This document shows, one piece after another, positions 61,475 to 64,000 of a DNA stretch of 64,000 nt. Numbering within the stretch: the first letter of the stretch is position 1; each line of letters opens with the position of its first letter. Both the position numbers and the translations under genes were made by a program. The stretch comes from Vermamoeba vermiformis (lineage: Eukaryota > Tubulinea > Echinamoebida). Location: the NCBI GenBank assembly GCA_045837725.1, contig JBEWZL010000272.1:1-64000 (forward strand), read 5' to 3'. The notes beneath the pieces are model-generated. The model had not been told where the DNA came from and did no database searches. It saw only the letters and a program-made list of their open reading frames with translations.

Positions 61475-64000
61475 ATGGATAATCGTAAGTGGCTAATGAC
61501 CAAGCTCAGTGCTTCGTAAATTATAAAAAAAATTAATTTGTACCGACCCGCAGTATTGGTCTAAAATTGTGTTGTTTTTAATCCATATTACGATTGTAGG
61601 AGTTAAAGTCATTATTATATTTGAATTATTTCCTTTACAAGAATATTATTAACCAGAAAAAATTCGGATTCAGGTTTGAAAAGGGTTTCCAGCAATCCTG
61701 GGCCTTCAAAGGTCATATTTACTAATCCAAACGTAAGTGGTGCTAATAACTATTTTAATATCGACTGTCGCTGAGCTTATAATTTGAACTAGGCAAAACC
61801 ATCAAACGCAATTGCGAATGGCAGCGATAGCATAGCCAATAACAAGATAGGCTCGGCGCCGTTATTGCACAACAAAATAAATTCAGACCAGCTGCTTTCA
61901 GTTCCGAGTCGCAACAAAGTCACCGACAATCCAACTGCTCCAGCAGCCCCGAAGAAAGAAGCCAATAGGCACACGATGGAACTTGATTCGAAGAAACTCA
62001 TCTCTCCGAAACCAAACAATCGGTCGGTATCTACTGGGCCAATCTCTCCACTTGTAAATATTCAACTGCCTCCCGTGGCCCCGCGTAAAGTTGCATCAGT
62101 GTCGCCTCCTGGCTCGGGAGAATTTGCTGCTGCTGCACGCGATGCAAAAGCCAACAATAGTGCACAAGCGTCTGTTCCTCCCCCTACAGCGCCACGTAAA
62201 GTTGGAGTGGCCGTAGAGAGCGGACCACCAAAGGTGTCACCTGTCCCACCTCCAACCGCGCCTAGAAATATACCCAGCACGCCCACAGACCCACGACCGC
62301 TATCAATGTCACCCTCAACAACAAGACACGCTCTCACTGTAGACTCACGCCCAGCATCAACGTCTCCATCACTGCCAAGAAACAAGCCCGCAGCAGTTCC
62401 CCCTCCGACTGCGCCAAGGAATATACAAAGCACTGAACAACGACCAATGTCTCCACCACCAACAAGAAATACACCTAACAACAGGCCCGAAACACCGCCT
62501 CCCGCACCACCTGCCCTAAGAGACTCTACGCCCAAACTTACCGTGCTACTGACCTCGCCTCAAAATTCAAATGACAGCGACAAGTCTCCATTACCCCCGC
62601 GTGAAGGCAATGTACCACCCCCAGTCGCTCCGCGAGTAAATGCTACGCAGATCCAAACAACAACCGAGGAGCTACCTACAGTACCCTCCCGGAACCTACC
62701 CGTCTCGAATAACAGTGCTACGACCAGACCCATGTCACCTGTTCTGGGTCGAAATAATCCTGCGGCTGCAGCGAAAAAATCAAGCAATCCGTCGACCCCA
62801 TCATCTTCGGGAGAGTTTGTCATTCCTAAATCCAACAGTGGACCCACGATACCGCGCGTCAATACTCCGCCACCTGTTGCTCCAAGAACCACGGGAGATG
62901 CACCCTTAAATCCAACAACAGTCATCGACCAACCGCCTAAAACTACTGTTCTGCCTCCTGTCGCCCCGAGGAAGGTTGGAGAGCGTGTCGCTACAACCGA
63001 AGAAACGGACCAGCCAACAAAGATTGGTTCAAATCCCAATTTGGTACAGCCTGCCGTTCCAAAGAAAAGTTCAGAAGCGGGCACTGAGTCTGTTGCAGCA
63101 CATAGTCACGGTGTATTAGCTAGCAGCATGCCAACTCGAAGTCAGCCGCACACTGAACTTCGATCATCCACTCCAATTACAACACCGGACAATAAGAAAG
63201 TACCTTTATCTGCTCCCTCGAAGCTTTCATCGAGTCCCGTTGTCGTTGTTCAGACTTCCCAGCCGAAAGGTCCCCCACCAGCACCACCAAAAGTACGAGC
63301 TGAACCTGAGAACGTTGGTGCGGTACCAAAGGAACCACCTCCAGCAACAAAGGAAAGCACGGAGACAACGGACAAGGAGGATGGCACTAAGCTGACCGGT
63401 CCCAGACCCAAATCCGCACCTATAAAAGTTCCAGTTATTCAGGCCAACGTGCAAAGGAAGACAGTGGACGATTCATTGTCTCCACGAAGCGTTATATCAC
63501 CGAGATCTAAATCCCCACCACTCCTCAGCCCAAGATCAATTCAAACAAACCAACAATCTGTACCAGCAATTCTAATCAACGAAGAGCCTAAACCACAGCC
63601 AGCCAGCTTCACGTACTCAAAGCCACTGGTGTCCTTACCACTTGGAGGAACTGACCAAGGAGTAACTCGCTATACTAAGAATGTTCGTCCACCAACTCCA
63701 CCACTCGAAGATGATGCATTAGACCAAGAAGATCAAGGAGTGAGTCATTATTCAAAGAACGCTCAACCGCCGAATCCACCAGAAGATGACACGCAAGACG
63801 TCAAAGATCAAGGAATCACTCGCTATTCGAAGAATGTTAGGCCACCAAGTCCGCGAGGGGACGATGATGGTCCGACAGGCTTAGCTCCTCCGGATACCGA
63901 CACGAAGCGAATATCAGTCGAAGTTGACATCGACCCAATTTCGCTCACACTATCACCAAGAACTCTGCAACAAAAAATACAAGAAGTCGATGAAGGATTC
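61475..64000 (+). CDS. Large proline-rich scaffold-like protein, 3' part outside the window
   Basis: Partial gene. Likely start is the ATG at 61475 (MDN plus one base, then a 188-bp intron to RLKRVSSNPGPSKVIFTNPN), a second intron near 61,731-61,792, then one exon open to the end of the window. The sequence is low in aromatic residues and full of SH3-ligand-like PPPTAPRK/PPPVAPR motifs (at least ten between 62.06 and 63.0 kb), proline-directed sites (SPRS) and LPPREG. Near 63.65-63.85 kb there are three repeats of the form QGVTRYTKNVRPPTPP. This composition is known from adaptor and actin-regulating scaffolds that bind SH3 or EVH1/WW domains. The real domain content may lie beyond the window. 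No intact globular domain is visible in the 800 residues seen. Confidence 0.7.

Overview
The window is nuclear DNA of an intron-rich, gene-dense eukaryote. Most genes are cut by many short GT-AG introns (about 35-80 bp), with little space between genes. No mitochondrial, bacterial or viral backbone is visible. The gene set points to a unicellular or early-branching member of the Amorphea side of eukaryotes (amoebozoan or holozoan-like): a circularly permuted Ras/Rap GTPase with a VWA module, a Rac GTPase, selenoprotein O, STK19, a GTDC1/QTMAN glycosyltransferase, OLA1 and MATH/BTB/ankyrin proteins. The species cannot be named from the sequence.

Layout. (1) 1-10.7 kb, all minus strand: a small basic nuclear protein, a very large unrecognised protein (call it A1) and an unrecognised second protein (A2). 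(2) 10.8-12.3 kb: no gene. It holds a 64-bp direct repeat, an inverted repeat and an array of eight tandem hairpins. (3) 12.3-23.4 kb, minus strand: B1, a diverged paralogue of A1, and B2, a Gln-rich protein with a ParB-like segment. This block is visibly poorer in CpG than the flanks and carries copies of a short palindromic repeat. (4) 23.4-28.5 kb: no intact gene. It holds more palindromic repeats, a second hairpin array (units in both orientations), a third hairpin array and a decayed fragment of a B2-like gene. (5) 28.6-61 kb: ordinary compact host genes on both strands: circularly permuted Rap-VWA (-), lipase (-), SELO (+), PA-domain membrane protein (-), HTH protein (-), F-box/ubiquitin-like protein (-), WLM-like metalloprotease (-), an eIF1A-like/F-box fusion (+), Rac (+), a small unknown (+), SPRY-ankyrin-MATH-BTB protein (-), STK19 (+), tRNA-Asn (-), QTMAN (+) and OLA1 (+). 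(6) 61.5-64 kb: the start of a large proline-rich scaffold-like protein that runs off the end.

How the parts relate. 41-47 kb has a ubiquitin flavour (ubiquitin-like repeats, F-boxes, a WLM-like protease with a ubiquitin-like tail, ubiquitin-binding-like helices). OLA1, QTMAN, tRNA-Asn and the eIF1A-like fusion touch translation. Rac, the permuted Rap and the proline-rich protein suggest cytoskeletal signalling. The least explained part is 10.8-28.5 kb, where B1/B2 are bracketed by hairpin arrays with a shared spacer.

The strongest single observations are a U2-type AT-AC intron in OLA1, the permuted Rap-VWA gene, the hairpin arrays, the eIF1A/F-box fusion and the unrecognised A1/B1 family. 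Gene ends are translated start and stop codons as best judged. Exon boundaries were worked out by eye, and those in A1 and B1 are the least certain.
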